Assembly (NCBI RefSeq): GCF_020150815.1
Contig: NZ_CP083723.1
Location: 558,001-622,000, forward strand
Direction: 5' to 3'
Origin: Haloprofundus salilacus
GTDB taxonomy: Archaea > Halobacteriota > Halobacteria > Halobacteriales > Haloferacaceae
DNA: 64,000 nt
Positions 52,041 through 60,679 of this stretch are shown piece after piece. The position numbers and the translations under genes are program-made. How positions within the stretch are numbered: position 1 is the first letter of the stretch; every line of letters starts with the position of its first letter. The notes under the pieces were generated by a model that did no database searches, was not told the origin of the DNA, and was given only the letters and a program-made list of their open reading frames with translations.

Positions 52041-52694
52041 TTACTTCCGGACCGTCGGCTCGTGGAACCTGTCGAAGAAACGAGCCGCGAGAGCGACGGA
52101 GACGACCGAAATCGCCACGCTAGCGACGACGAGTCCCGCGCCCGGTTCGTACCGAAGCGGCGGATGGTAGCCGAACAGGTAATCGAACGCGTCGTTCGCG
52201 AACGCCAACGCGAGCGCGAACGCGAGCGCTCCCCGCGTCGTCGCCCCGATACGGGCGATGAGCACCGCCTCGACGACGAATCCGAGGTGTGTGAGGAGGA
52301 TGCCCCAGTAACTCCACAGCGACGAGAGTCCAAACCCGAAGTAGAGGTCGGGACGGAGGTTCAACGCGACGAACGTCCAGAGACCGAACTTCACCAGCCA
52401 GACGAACGACAGCGTGTGGAGGTAGACGAGCGGGCGGTTCAGCGGCGCGTCGTCGATATCTCGGCCGAGGTTAGGGAGCAGCGTCGCCAGAGAGAGCGTT
52501 CCTAGCGCCAGTGCGGTCGGTGAATCGCCGTACAGCGGCCACAGAAACGTCGATACCGCGGGCATCGTCTCGACGTAATAGCGCACGCCGACGAGAAACG
52601 CCGTCGCGTTGACGACGAGCAACCAGACGAGACTTGGGGCGTTGCCGAGATAGTACTCGACGTATCGGTCGGGGATGAGGCGCACACCCGCCAT
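52041..52694 (-). CDS. DUF1405 membrane protein
   Basis: The 217-residue protein has about six membrane segments (for example VWLLVVNATAFLVGVRYYV near 24 and WSYWGILLTHLGFVVEAVLI near 125) and the DUF1405 pattern NDAFDYLFGYHPPLRYE near 167. No reaction is known. The ATG at 52694 starts the recognised region; the longer frame upstream is Arg/Thr-rich shadow. Its right neighbour ends about 90 bases away on the same strand. Confidence 0.72.
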   Translation of the reverse strand: MAGVRLIPDRYVEYYLGNAPSLVWLLVVNATAFLVGVRYYVETMPAVSTFLWPLYGDSPTALALGTLSLATLLPNLGRDIDDAPLNRPLVYLHTLSFVWLVKFGLWTFVALNLRPDLYFGFGLSSLWSYWGILLTHLGFVVEAVLIARIGATTRGALAFALALAFANDAFDYLFGYHPPLRYEPGAGLVVASVAISVVSVALAARFFDRFHEPTVRK

Positions 52695-52783
52695 TCGTCG
52701 GATGAATGGGCGGTGCGCGGTAAAAGTTGTCGAGACGCCGACGGTGACCCGAAGCCTTGCGGTGGGAGCGTCTGTGTCTTGCG

Positions 52784-55195
52784 TCAGGCCGGTACCTCGA
52801 CGGCCTGCTCGGCGCGCCGTCTCGCCTGCTCCAACTGGTTGCGGAGGCGCGTCTCCGCCGTCCCCGAGAGTGCCCACCCGAGCGCGTCGAGGCTCTCCCC
52901 CGTGACCCTCAGCACGTCGGCGAGCACACCGAGTTCCTCACCCGCCTCCTCGATGTCGTCGCGGTCGACGAGTTCGAGCGCTTCGTCGACGAGTCGCCGG
53001 GCGTGTCGCAGGAGCGCTAGCAGAAGCTCCCGCAACGGGCCGAGTTCGTCCACGGCGTCTCGAACGCCCGTCAGAATCTCGTCTAAGAGCGACTGCAGAA
53101 ACGTGACGAACGAGCGCTTGCCCGTCTCCGGAGCGTCGATGGTGAGCGGTTCGTCTCCGGAGGCCCCGTTCGTTCCCGGCGTCACGCGAAACACACCGAC
53201 TGATCCCTCGCGGTCGGTGACCTCTGCCGTGTACGTGCCGTGGCGGTTGACGTAGATGCCGAAGCGGTCGTCGCCGTCGGGCCTCCCGTCGTACACCGGC
53301 CCGGCGACGTCCTCCTCGAACCGGACGTTGGTGATGCCCGACTGCTGAGAGGCGTCCGCGCGGACTTTCACCGCCTCCTCGTTCGGGACGACGGTGACGA
53401 CGCCGTCGACGCCGGCGGTGTACGTCCCGCCGTCGAACTCGAACGTCTCGGCGTAGGGCGCGCGCCCGGCCCCGTTGACGGTGAGTCGGTGCGACTCGCG
53501 GGTGACGCCCGTGAACGAGACGACGCCGTTCCACGTCGGAACGGCCGTCGGGTTCTCGCTTTCGAGGAGCGCGACGCTCTCGACGTTCGATTCGTGGAGC
53601 GAGGGTGGCGTCGGTGCTCCGTCACCGGCCGGCGTCGATTCTTCGTCGGTTGTCACCGTTCCGTCGTTAGTCGGTGTCAACTCGTCGTCCGTCGGTGGTT
53701 CGTCGTCCGCCGTCGACTCGTCGCCGCTCGTCTCGCCCTCGGCCGCCGACGGCCGCGTCGTCAACTCCCGGACGACGCCGACGACGCGATTCTCGGTCTC
53801 GTCGGAGTCGACGCCGCCGTAGCGCTCGGCGAGCGTTGCCCGGTGTTGGGGGTCGGTGACGTCGACCACCGGGTCCGAAAAGCGCGGCTGTTCCCGCGGA
53901 GCCGTCGTCGCAGTGAGGTGGTGGGCGAAGCTATCCTCGACGAACTTCGGGACGGTGAACTCGAAACGCAGCTGCGGACCGGTGAACCCGTCGATGTGGC
54001 GGAGGTCCTCGGCGGAGACGAGGTCGTACTCGACCTCCACGTCGCGGGTCGCCGCGTCGAACCCGAAGGAGAGACCGGTCTCCCGCAGCGGGATATCCTC
54101 CGGCGGGTTCGCCAACTCGGCGAAGTTGCGGACGACCAGCGACCCGGACAGCAGGTCGTCGGCGGAGACGTTCGGGAGTCTCTCGTGGTCGTACAGCGGC
54201 GCGCCGTCGAGTTCCGGAACGATGTACGGAATCCGAAGCCCCTCGTCGCGGGGGAGTCCGTACGCCGCCGGAACGCGGACGGTCCGGTCGCCGATCTCGA
54301 CCGCCTCGTTCGTGATGTCGGCGATGAACCCGTCGCCCGCGAGTCGTTGAAACGTCCGCGGGCGCCCGTTGACGCCGAGTGCGCTCGCGTGGGAGCCAAC
54401 TTCCGAGAGGACGCTCGGCCGGTCGGCCTCGGGGTCGACGAACTCGTTGTTCGGGACGGATTTGGAGTGGGCGCTCCCGGTGTACAGGACTGGGTCGCCG
54501 GTGTCGCCGTTGACGAACACCTGAAACAGCTCCCAGTCGTGCCAGTGGAAGTTGGTCGTGAACTGGTCGAACGCGGAGTACAGCCAGTACTGGACGACCG
54601 ACAGCGAGGAATCCCGGTAGTCGACGACGTTGTAGAACACCGTCGGCGCCGGCGGCGCCTCGGCCTCGCGGCGGTCTTTCGTGTAGCCGTCGAGAGCGTC
54701 GAATCCGTCGACGACGGTTTCGCCGCCGCGCTCGCTGATGTACCGCCGCGGGTCGGTCGGATACCACAGCTCTCGGACGTCGAAGTACAGATCCGGCGCG
54801 AACTGCTCTGCGAGCGCGCGATGTTCGGATTCGGCGGTCGACTCTTTCGACGACGCGGTCGGCGGCGACTCCGTCGGGCCTAACCCTTCTCTGTCCTGGT
54901 CCGCCGAGAGCATCGCCCCGACGGCGGTTCCGCCGCCGACGGCTAGTGTGAGCGCACCGAGTTTGAGCAGGTCGCGTCTCTCGACGCCACCGTCTTCGAC
55001 CGCTTCGTCGGCTATCGCTCGGTCGCCGCCCGCCTGCCTCTCGGCGCTTTCTCGCTCGTCGGTGCGTGCCCGCTCGTCAGCGTCCGTCCGGTCGTCGGTA
55101 TCCGTTCGTCCCTCAGCGTCCGAGCGCGTTCGCCTGTCGTTACTCGTCGCCCGTTCCTCACCTGCGTCGTCGTCGGTACGTTCGTCGTCGGACAT
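52784..55195 (-). CDS. 803-residue Tat-exported protein, Vps62-like core (tentative)
   Basis: The protein starts with 70 acidic, disordered residues (rich in Asp, Arg, Glu), then a Tat-type signal VERRDLLKLGALTLAVGGG near 72-90. The middle (residues 125-350) has HWHDWELFQVFVNGDTGDP and GSAHSKSVPNNEF, which resembles plant/fungal Vps62-like proteins. The C-terminal half is beta-rich with a Thr/Glu linker and a long helical end (LRELLLALLRHARRLVDEALELV). Its role is unknown. A long leader before a Tat signal is unusual. Base composition matches the surroundings. Confidence 0.55.
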   Translation of the reverse strand: MSDDERTDDDAGEERATSNDRRTRSDAEGRTDTDDRTDADERARTDERESAERQAGGDRAIADEAVEDGGVERRDLLKLGALTLAVGGGTAVGAMLSADQDREGLGPTESPPTASSKESTAESEHRALAEQFAPDLYFDVRELWYPTDPRRYISERGGETVVDGFDALDGYTKDRREAEAPPAPTVFYNVVDYRDSSLSVVQYWLYSAFDQFTTNFHWHDWELFQVFVNGDTGDPVLYTGSAHSKSVPNNEFVDPEADRPSVLSEVGSHASALGVNGRPRTFQRLAGDGFIADITNEAVEIGDRTVRVPAAYGLPRDEGLRIPYIVPELDGAPLYDHERLPNVSADDLLSGSLVVRNFAELANPPEDIPLRETGLSFGFDAATRDVEVEYDLVSAEDLRHIDGFTGPQLRFEFTVPKFVEDSFAHHLTATTAPREQPRFSDPVVDVTDPQHRATLAERYGGVDSDETENRVVGVVRELTTRPSAAEGETSGDESTADDEPPTDDELTPTNDGTVTTDEESTPAGDGAPTPPSLHESNVESVALLESENPTAVPTWNGVVSFTGVTRESHRLTVNGAGRAPYAETFEFDGGTYTAGVDGVVTVVPNEEAVKVRADASQQSGITNVRFEEDVAGPVYDGRPDGDDRFGIYVNRHGTYTAEVTDREGSVGVFRVTPGTNGASGDEPLTIDAPETGKRSFVTFLQSLLDEILTGVRDAVDELGPLRELLLALLRHARRLVDEALELVDRDDIEEAGEELGVLADVLRVTGESLDALGWALSGTAETRLRNQLEQARRRAEQAVEVPA

Positions 55196-55313
55196 AGCCC
55201 TCGATTCGGTCGGCCTTTCAGACCGCTCGTTATGACTTTGTTGGTCACTGGAGACTGGCCGGCGGACCGTCCGGATGCAAAGGCTAGTTAGCGTCGGCGG
55301 CGAACCTGTGCGT

Positions 55314-56840
55314 ATGCAGGCTGCACTCGTCGTTCTCGACGGCTGGGGACTCGGCAACCACGACCGGAGAGATGCCGTGAAAGCCGCGGCGACGCCGAAT
55401 TTTGACCGGTTTCGGGAGAGCGGCGCGTACGGCACGCTCGACGTGAGCGGTCGGCGCGTCGGACTGCCCGACGGACAGATGGGCAACAGCGAGGTCGGCC
55501 ACCTCAACATCGGCGCCGGCCGGGTGGTGAAACAGGCGTTCACCCGAATCAACGACAGCGTCGACGACGGAACGTTCTACGAGAACACTGTCATCACCGA
55601 GGCGTTCGACTACGCCGAGGAACACGGCGGTCGCGTCCACTTCATGGGCCTCGTCAGCAACGGCGGCGTCCACTCCGACCAGGAACATCTGTACGCGCTC
55701 ATCGAGGCGGCGGCTGACCGCGGCGTCGACGCGGTGACCCACGCGTTCACCGACGGTCGGGACACCGCCCCCAAGGGCGGCGCGGACTACCTCGCGTCGC
55801 TGGAGTCCGTCGTCGCAGACTGCGGAACCGGCGACGTGGCGACGGTCTCGGGGCGCTACTACGCGATGGACCGCGACCGGAACTGGGAGCGGACGAAGCG
55901 CGCCTACGACGCCATCGTGAACCGCGAGGCCGACGGCGTAGCGCCGACGGCGGTCGAAGCGGCCGAACAGTCATACGAGCGCGGCGATACCGACGAGTTC
56001 GTCGAACCGACGCTCGTCGGCGGCGGTCCGGCGCTCGAAGACGGCGATGCGGTGTTCTTCTTCAACTTCCGCTCGGATCGCGCACGTCAACTCGTCCGGA
56101 TGCTCGGCGACGTTCGCCCGGAGTGGCCGTTCGAGACGACGCCGCCGGCGATTCACCTGGCGACGATGACCCAGTACGACAAGACGTTCGAGTTCCCGGT
56201 AGCGTTCCCGCCGGAGCAACCGCGGAACACGCTCGGCGAGGTGCTCGCGGGCAACGGTCTCACGCAGCTACGGCTCGCGGAGTCCGAGAAGTACGCCCAC
56301 GTCACTTACTTCCTCAACGGCGGTCGGGAGGTGGAGTTCGGCGGCGAAATTCGGCGCATCGTCCAGAGTCCCGACGTGCCGACGTACGACGCGACGCCCG
56401 CGATGAGCGCCGAGGAGGTGACCGACACCGCGCTGTCGATAATCGAGTCCGACGACCCCGACGTGCTCGTACTCAACTACGCGAACCCCGACATGGTCGG
56501 CCACACCGGCGACTTCGCCGCCGCCGTCGAAGCCGTCGAAGCCGTCGACGAACAGCTCGGCCGCCTCCTCGACGGCGTCCTCGCCGCCGGTGGCCACGCG
56601 CTCGTCACTGCCGACCACGGCAACGCCGACGACATGGGGACGCCGAGCGCGCCGCACACGGCGCACACCTACAATCCGGTTCCGCTCGTCTACCTCTCAC
56701 CGGCGGGCGACGACGGCGGCAAACGGATTCGAGACGGCGGGTCGCTCTGCGACCTCGCGCCGACGCTGCTGTCGCTCATCGGTGTCGACCAACCGCCGGA
56801 GATGACGGGCGAGTCGCTGTTAGAGTCGGGTAGGTTGTAG
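55314..56840 (+). CDS. gpmI: 2,3-bisphosphoglycerate-independent phosphoglycerate mutase
   Basis: The 508-residue alkaline-phosphatase-fold enzyme has LVVLDGWGLG near residue 5 and the catalytic Ser block GLPDGQMGNSEVGHLNIGAGRVV near 50-72. Metal sites are in VLNYANPDMVGHTGDFAAAVEAVE near 388 and VTADHGNADDM near 433. It interconverts 3- and 2-phosphoglycerate in glycolysis and gluconeogenesis. It is full length. The ATG at 55314 is favoured over 55275 because CTAGTTAG at 55284-55291 gives TATA-like spacing. Confidence 0.96.
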   Translation: MQAALVVLDGWGLGNHDRRDAVKAAATPNFDRFRESGAYGTLDVSGRRVGLPDGQMGNSEVGHLNIGAGRVVKQAFTRINDSVDDGTFYENTVITEAFDYAEEHGGRVHFMGLVSNGGVHSDQEHLYALIEAAADRGVDAVTHAFTDGRDTAPKGGADYLASLESVVADCGTGDVATVSGRYYAMDRDRNWERTKRAYDAIVNREADGVAPTAVEAAEQSYERGDTDEFVEPTLVGGGPALEDGDAVFFFNFRSDRARQLVRMLGDVRPEWPFETTPPAIHLATMTQYDKTFEFPVAFPPEQPRNTLGEVLAGNGLTQLRLAESEKYAHVTYFLNGGREVEFGGEIRRIVQSPDVPTYDATPAMSAEEVTDTALSIIESDDPDVLVLNYANPDMVGHTGDFAAAVEAVEAVDEQLGRLLDGVLAAGGHALVTADHGNADDMGTPSAPHTAHTYNPVPLVYLSPAGDDGGKRIRDGGSLCDLAPTLLSLIGVDQPPEMTGESLLESGRL

Positions 56841-56965
56841 CGAACAGGCGACGGATACGTTTCTCCGCGACCGGGTCGTCGCACACCCGCCTCGTCCGGT
56901 TCACGGCCGCTCTCAGCGCACGCGGGGTCTGGCCGCCTTCTCCGGTATAAAGTCCGGGGCGACGA

Positions 56966-57613
56966 TTATCGCAACCTAACGTTCTGCTCCGACGCGTAGC
57001 GGTACAGCGGACCCGCGAGCAGTAACAGGCTGACGACCGCCGCGGCGACGACGAGACGAACGTCGAACAGTCCGGTGAGCGAGTCGGCCGTCAACGCGCC
57101 CAGCGACCCGCCGACGAACACGCCGCCGACGACCCACGGGATTTCGCCGAGTGCGGTTCCGAGCAGATACGAGCGGAGTCGGACGTCGGCAATGCCCGCG
57201 CCGACGGAGACGATGTCCGACGGGGCCGGAAAGAGGCGGCTAGCGGCGACGCTCCGGACGTTGCCGGTCGTGTCGACGAACCGTTCGCCTGCGGCCGCGA
57301 ACCGGCCGCTGTCGCCGCGAACGTGACGCCCGAAGAAGTACGGCGGGACGCTGCTCACGACGACGAGCGCAAGTGCGATTGGCGTCCAGACGAGACCGTG
57401 CGTGTAGCCGACGACGACGGCCAGAAGCGTCGTCGGCCACGCCAGAAGCGGTCGGACGAGCGCGACGAGCGTCAGCACGGTGACGAACCGAACCGGGTCG
57501 GCCGCGAGCCACCGGAGGCGCTCGAACAGCGTCTCGGGCGAGACGAACCACGCGGCGAGTGCCGTGAGGGCGATCACCGCGCCGGTGGAGACGAGAAACG
57601 CTCGGCGCGACAC
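56966..57613 (-). CDS. TVP38/TMEM64-family membrane protein
   Basis: The 215-residue protein has a start segment AFLVSTGAVIALTALAAWFV, then the conserved VTVLTLVALVRPLLAWPTTLLAVVVGYTHGLVWTPIALALVVV near 45. A central G-and-P motif lies at LFPAPSDIVSVGAGIADVRLRSYLLGTALGEIPWVVGG near 127, and two further helices follow. The DedA-like family serves in lipid scrambling or secretion in relatives. The GTG start at 57613 follows an otherwise unbroken frame. Its neighbours are unrelated. Confidence 0.8.
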   Translation of the reverse strand: MSRRAFLVSTGAVIALTALAAWFVSPETLFERLRWLAADPVRFVTVLTLVALVRPLLAWPTTLLAVVVGYTHGLVWTPIALALVVVSSVPPYFFGRHVRGDSGRFAAAGERFVDTTGNVRSVAASRLFPAPSDIVSVGAGIADVRLRSYLLGTALGEIPWVVGGVFVGGSLGALTADSLTGLFDVRLVVAAAVVSLLLLAGPLYRYASEQNVRLR

Positions 57614-57763
57614 TCAACAACACCGCTCCGTGTTCGCTCCGGCAGACGATGCGTGCGCGTCGCAGTTCATACGCCGGCTTCACCGCCCGCGGTCATACTC
57701 CTTATGGCTCGGTTGATTGTCTCGCTGTGACGCACGCGCTCCAAAGCGAAGACGAAGTGACGA

Positions 57764-58273
57764 ATGCGTCCCGAACGGGCACGCGGGACGGTCGTCGACA
57801 TCGTCGACCGCGACACGATAACGGTTAACTCGCACGCGCCGGAATCCGGTGACGTGCCCGACGACGGCGACGCGCCTGGCGGATCGGCGGATGCGGGAGA
57901 CGGTCTCGCCGCCACCCGAAGCGAGCGCATCGAACTCGCTCTCGAGTTGCTCGCGCACCTCGAGCACGACGAGTTGGAACTCCCGGCGGTTATCGACCGC
58001 ATCGAGACGGTGACGACGGACCCGGCGACGACGCGCGAGATTCTCGACGAGGCCGAGAAGCGCGGCATCCTCGAACGCGACGGGGCGAAGATTCTGACGC
58101 GGCGAGGTGGAACGTTCGTTCGTTTCGAGAGTCAAGTCGTCACGCGCGAGGGAGAGTTCGACTGCCGACGCTGCCGGGCGACGATTTCGACGGGCTACTT
58201 CATCCGCTTCGAGGCGGGAGAACTCGGACCGTTCGGCTCGTCGTGCATCAGAAAAGTCACCGGGCGTGAGTGA
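57764..58273 (+). CDS. DUF5830 protein (winged helix plus Cys site)
   Basis: The 169-residue protein has an acidic, disordered first 48 residues and a helical winged-helix-like core (IELALELLAHLEHDELELPAVIDRIETVTTDPATTREILDEAEKRGIL). A C-terminal segment DCRRCRATISTGYFIRFEAGELGPFGSSCIRKVTGRE holds Cys residues in CRRC and SSC, likely to bind a metal. I recognise DUF5830, a haloarchaeal family of unknown role, possibly a regulator. Start choice is between this ATG and a later one. Confidence 0.68.
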   Translation: MRPERARGTVVDIVDRDTITVNSHAPESGDVPDDGDAPGGSADAGDGLAATRSERIELALELLAHLEHDELELPAVIDRIETVTTDPATTREILDEAEKRGILERDGAKILTRRGGTFVRFESQVVTREGEFDCRRCRATISTGYFIRFEAGELGPFGSSCIRKVTGRE

Positions 58274-58318
58274 GAACGCGGGCGAGAGGCCACCAGTCGG
58301 CGTTCCGAGCCGACCTCG

Positions 58319-59503
58319 CTACCGACCGCGGCTGAGCTCTTCGACGAGCCGTTCAATCAGTTCGGCTTGCCGCTGTAGTTCTTCGTTCTGCCGTTCGACC
58401 GCCTTGGTCAGCGTCGCCATCTGCGCCTGCAGCTCTTCGAATCCGTCGGCGTCGCGGGCGTCGGTCGCCGACGCGCCCGCCGTGGCGTTCGTCGCCGCCG
58501 TTGCCTTCGCTTCCGCCGACGCTGGCGCTGGCGTTGCTGCCTCGGCGGTATCGGTCGTTTCGTCGCTCGCCGATTCGAAACCGGACCCCTCGAACGTCGT
58601 CGTCTCCGCCGACTCTGTCGACGCCGACTCGGTCGACGCCGTCGACTTCGCCGGCGCGGCCGACTGCGATTCCGCCGTCGCCTCGGCGACGCCGTCTGCG
58701 ACGCCGACGCTACCGTCGTCAAGGTCCACCGGGTCGTCCGCCCGCGTCGCGTTCTTCGGTTTCTCGCTCAACTCCGAGGGGTTGGCTTTCAACGGCGCGG
58801 GTCCATCACCGAAGGAGACGTTCTTTCGATCCTCGGCCGGTTCGGTCTCGGACTCTCGGGCCTTCGCCTTCCGGAAGGCGTCGAGCGTCGGCACGTCGTG
58901 GTACGTACAGAGCGCGTCGGTCAGCGTCTCGCGGACGGCGCGCGCATCGTCGTTGGGCGCTTTGAACCGCTCTTGGCGAGTCCCGAGCGCGAGCACGACG
59001 GAGGTGGCGACGCTCCCGTCCTCGAACGTGAGGTCGGTCACGTCGTCGTAGTGGAACTCCTCGAACTCCTCGTCCCAGACGGGCGCGCCGATGTGTTTGA
59101 CGACCCGGTCGCTCGTGACGACGAGCGTGAGTTCGCTGAACCGGAACGTCTGTTTCACCGTCTCGCCGGGGTCGGTGATTCCGGCGGCGTTGAGAATTCC
59201 GGCGAGCACGGGGTGTAGCGCGTCCTGGAGGCGCTTTGACGGAATCGCGAACGACCGCTCGCCGTCGAGACCGTAGTTGAGGGTCACTTTCGCCTTTCGC
59301 GACGTGCGACCGCCCTCGGAGATGGAGATGCGTTCGGCGTTGTGCGGGTACTGTTCGACGGACTCGTCGGAGAGCAGTCCCTCCGAGCGGTAGATGAGCG
59401 TCCGCGTCGGCGTGACGAACAGTCCGTCCTCGCCGCCGAGGCTCACCCGGGCAGCGACTGGTTCGTCGCCCAGTTCGGTCTGGACGAGTTCCGGCAGACT
59501 CAT
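58319..59503 (-). CDS. DUF7115-like haloarchaeal protein
   Basis: The 394-residue protein opens with VQTELGDEPVAARVSLGGEDGLFVTPTRTLIYRSEGLLSDESVE, which I connect with DUF7115 (from memory). Two PH-like beta domains are likely (residues 1-100 and 110-210, with QTFRFSELTLVVTSDRVVKHIGAPVWDEEFEEFHYDDVTDL). A long Thr/Ala/Glu linker and a C-terminal coiled coil follow (MATLTKAVERQNEELQRQAELIERLVEEL). It may be a scaffold or sensor. The start ATG at 59503 begins the domain. Confidence 0.68.
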   Translation of the reverse strand: MSLPELVQTELGDEPVAARVSLGGEDGLFVTPTRTLIYRSEGLLSDESVEQYPHNAERISISEGGRTSRKAKVTLNYGLDGERSFAIPSKRLQDALHPVLAGILNAAGITDPGETVKQTFRFSELTLVVTSDRVVKHIGAPVWDEEFEEFHYDDVTDLTFEDGSVATSVVLALGTRQERFKAPNDDARAVRETLTDALCTYHDVPTLDAFRKAKARESETEPAEDRKNVSFGDGPAPLKANPSELSEKPKNATRADDPVDLDDGSVGVADGVAEATAESQSAAPAKSTASTESASTESAETTTFEGSGFESASDETTDTAEAATPAPASAEAKATAATNATAGASATDARDADGFEELQAQMATLTKAVERQNEELQRQAELIERLVEELSRGR

Positions 59504-59635
59504 GGCAGGGGTGTCCCGGCCACACGTGATAAATTCAGGGGGTGCGACGGCGAACAGGAACTCCCGGTGTGAAACCGCCGCACGCCGGACCGAGATGGGA
59601 AGCTTCAAGAGTCTCATCGGACAAGGTGAAACCGA

Positions 59636-59784
59636 GCCCGGGTGGCTTAGCTGGACATAGCGCCGCACTCATAGGGTTCTGAGATTCGGTGCGGTATCGC
59701 CTTGGAAGCCTCCGCCCCTTGGGGCCTGCCGAGCCTCTAACCTGGGATATGCGGAGATCGTGGGTTCGGAGCCCACCCCGGGCA
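59636..59784 (+). tRNA. tRNA-Met, elongator (CAU), with 75-base intron
   Basis: The acceptor GCCCGGG pairs with CCCGGGC before A. The anticodon stem CCGCA (before CTCATA) pairs with TGCGG, giving anticodon CAT. The 5' exon is 59636-59673 and the 3' exon 59749-59784. The T arm is GTGGG-TTCGGAG-CCCAC. The 75-base intron lies after position 37 of the loop, where bulge-helix-bulge introns sit in archaeal elongator tRNA-Met. The mature tRNA would be 74 bases. CCA is not encoded. Confidence 0.93.
59674..59748 (+). other. intron of tRNA-Met
   Basis: It is bounded by the anticodon loop bases (CATA before, A before TGCGG after). It contains the self-pairing GGCCTGCC / GGGGCC-type stretch and a clear CCCCTTGGGG hairpin. 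An archaeal endonuclease should remove it. Confidence 0.85.
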
Positions 59785-60171
59785 TTCTGTGATTCACTGT
59801 CGCGCTCCCTCCGAGTTCCGTCTCGACGTCGTCACGACGATCGAGACGGCCGAGCGTAACCGGATTCGCTGTCGACGTGCGGGCCGAGGAGCCGCTCGCT
59901 CTCCTCGGCAGGGTACGACAAAAAGGCGCAGACGGCGTACGAAGCCGTTCCCCCACTTGCACAAAACGACCGGGTGACACAACCCGGACTCTGACACACC
60001 ATGGCGACCGTTCGAGGCCACCACGAGCGCCGTCGGATGGGCGCGGGGACCCGCGCCGCGACGGCGACTCTGATACTTCGTAGGGACGTTACCCCCATAG
60101 TTTCGATGTGCATACTGCCGTCGGCGTTTCGTCGAACTACCTGTTAAACGCGTTTTGGGGGTCGCTAATCG

Positions 60172-60246
60172 ACGTCAGCCCGTCGTTTCCCCGCCCTCGA
60201 GAGAACACCGTTCGCTCGACCGGAGAAATCTGGCGGTTTTTTTTTT
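60172..60246 (+). ncRNA. candidate small RNA
   Basis: A TATA-like TTAAAC at 60144-60149 would place a start near 60172. From there about 75 bases run to a T10 tract. A GACG-6-CGTC hairpin lies at 60171-60184, and CCGCC at 60191-60195 could pair with GGCGG at 60232-60236. No protein can be read from it. Target and existence are inference. Confidence 0.3.
60220..60246 (+). terminator. GNRA-hairpin and T10 terminator
   Basis: CCGGA-GAAA-TCTGG (60220-60233) makes a five-pair stem with a GNRA loop, followed by CGG and ten T residues at 60237-60246. A T10 run is rare in so GC-rich a genome and is a strong transcription stop in archaea. Confidence 0.55.
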
Positions 60247-60346
60247 AGGGAGTCGTCTCTCTGCTCGCTCTCTGAACCAGCGCTCGCGTCGACCGCCCCG
60301 TTCTCCGGGCGAAGTTACAAGCCTCGGTACGGGGTATCTGTACTTC

Positions 60347-60631
60347 ATGGGTTCGAACACCGCGACGGACGCCGAGCAAACGCCTGCGCGTCGCCCGGCG
60401 GCCGGGCAGACGTGGTTCGACATCATAGAGGACGTCATCGACGCCGAAATCGATAGACAGGAGACCCTCGAATGCCGGTTCGAACAACTGGAGATCGACG
60501 TTCCGCTGCGGATGGAACCGGGCGCCGAAATCGCGCGGTGGCGATTCGACGGTACCGTCCGCGTCCACGTTGAGGGGACGCGCGGACCGCTCTCGGAGTG
60601 GCTTCGATTCTGGTACAGTCGGCTCTCGTGA
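60347..60631 (+). CDS. acidic protein of unknown function
   Basis: The 94-residue protein begins MGSNTATDAEQTPARRP and has a helix FDIIEDVIDAEIDRQETLECRFEQLEIDV. A beta-rich end holds EIARWRFDGTVRVHVEGTRGPLSEWLRF. The start ATG at 60347 is chosen because the upstream frame crosses the T10 run. No family is recognised. It is followed by the nuclease lipoprotein on the same strand with a 48-base gap. Confidence 0.5.
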   Translation: MGSNTATDAEQTPARRPAAGQTWFDIIEDVIDAEIDRQETLECRFEQLEIDVPLRMEPGAEIARWRFDGTVRVHVEGTRGPLSEWLRFWYSRLS

Positions 60632-60679
60632 GAATCGGACCCGGTGGGACCCCGCGGCCTTCCCGGGCGGGAGAGTGAT

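Larger units (their letters stand above)
59785..60346. other. intergenic region with possible small RNA
   Basis: There is no convincing protein gene in these 560 bases. The right half holds a TATA-like box, a short structured stretch and a T10 run that together suggest a small RNA (see the next entries). The left half (59785-60120) shows only short shadow frames. Confidence 0.45.

Noticed and set aside
53240-54883. A 547-codon plus-strand open frame
   Set aside because: It is the antisense of the 803-residue Tat protein; it has no start box and its residue use is like other shadows.
56944-56950. TATAAAG box on the plus strand near the end of the TVP38 gene
   Set aside because: No gene or structured RNA follows it on the plus strand; one TATA-like match in this length is expected by chance.
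60347-60631. Longer form of the 94-residue protein beginning near 60155
   Set aside because: The extension would pass through the hairpin and T10 run, which look like a terminator, and its residues are not haloarchaeal in style.
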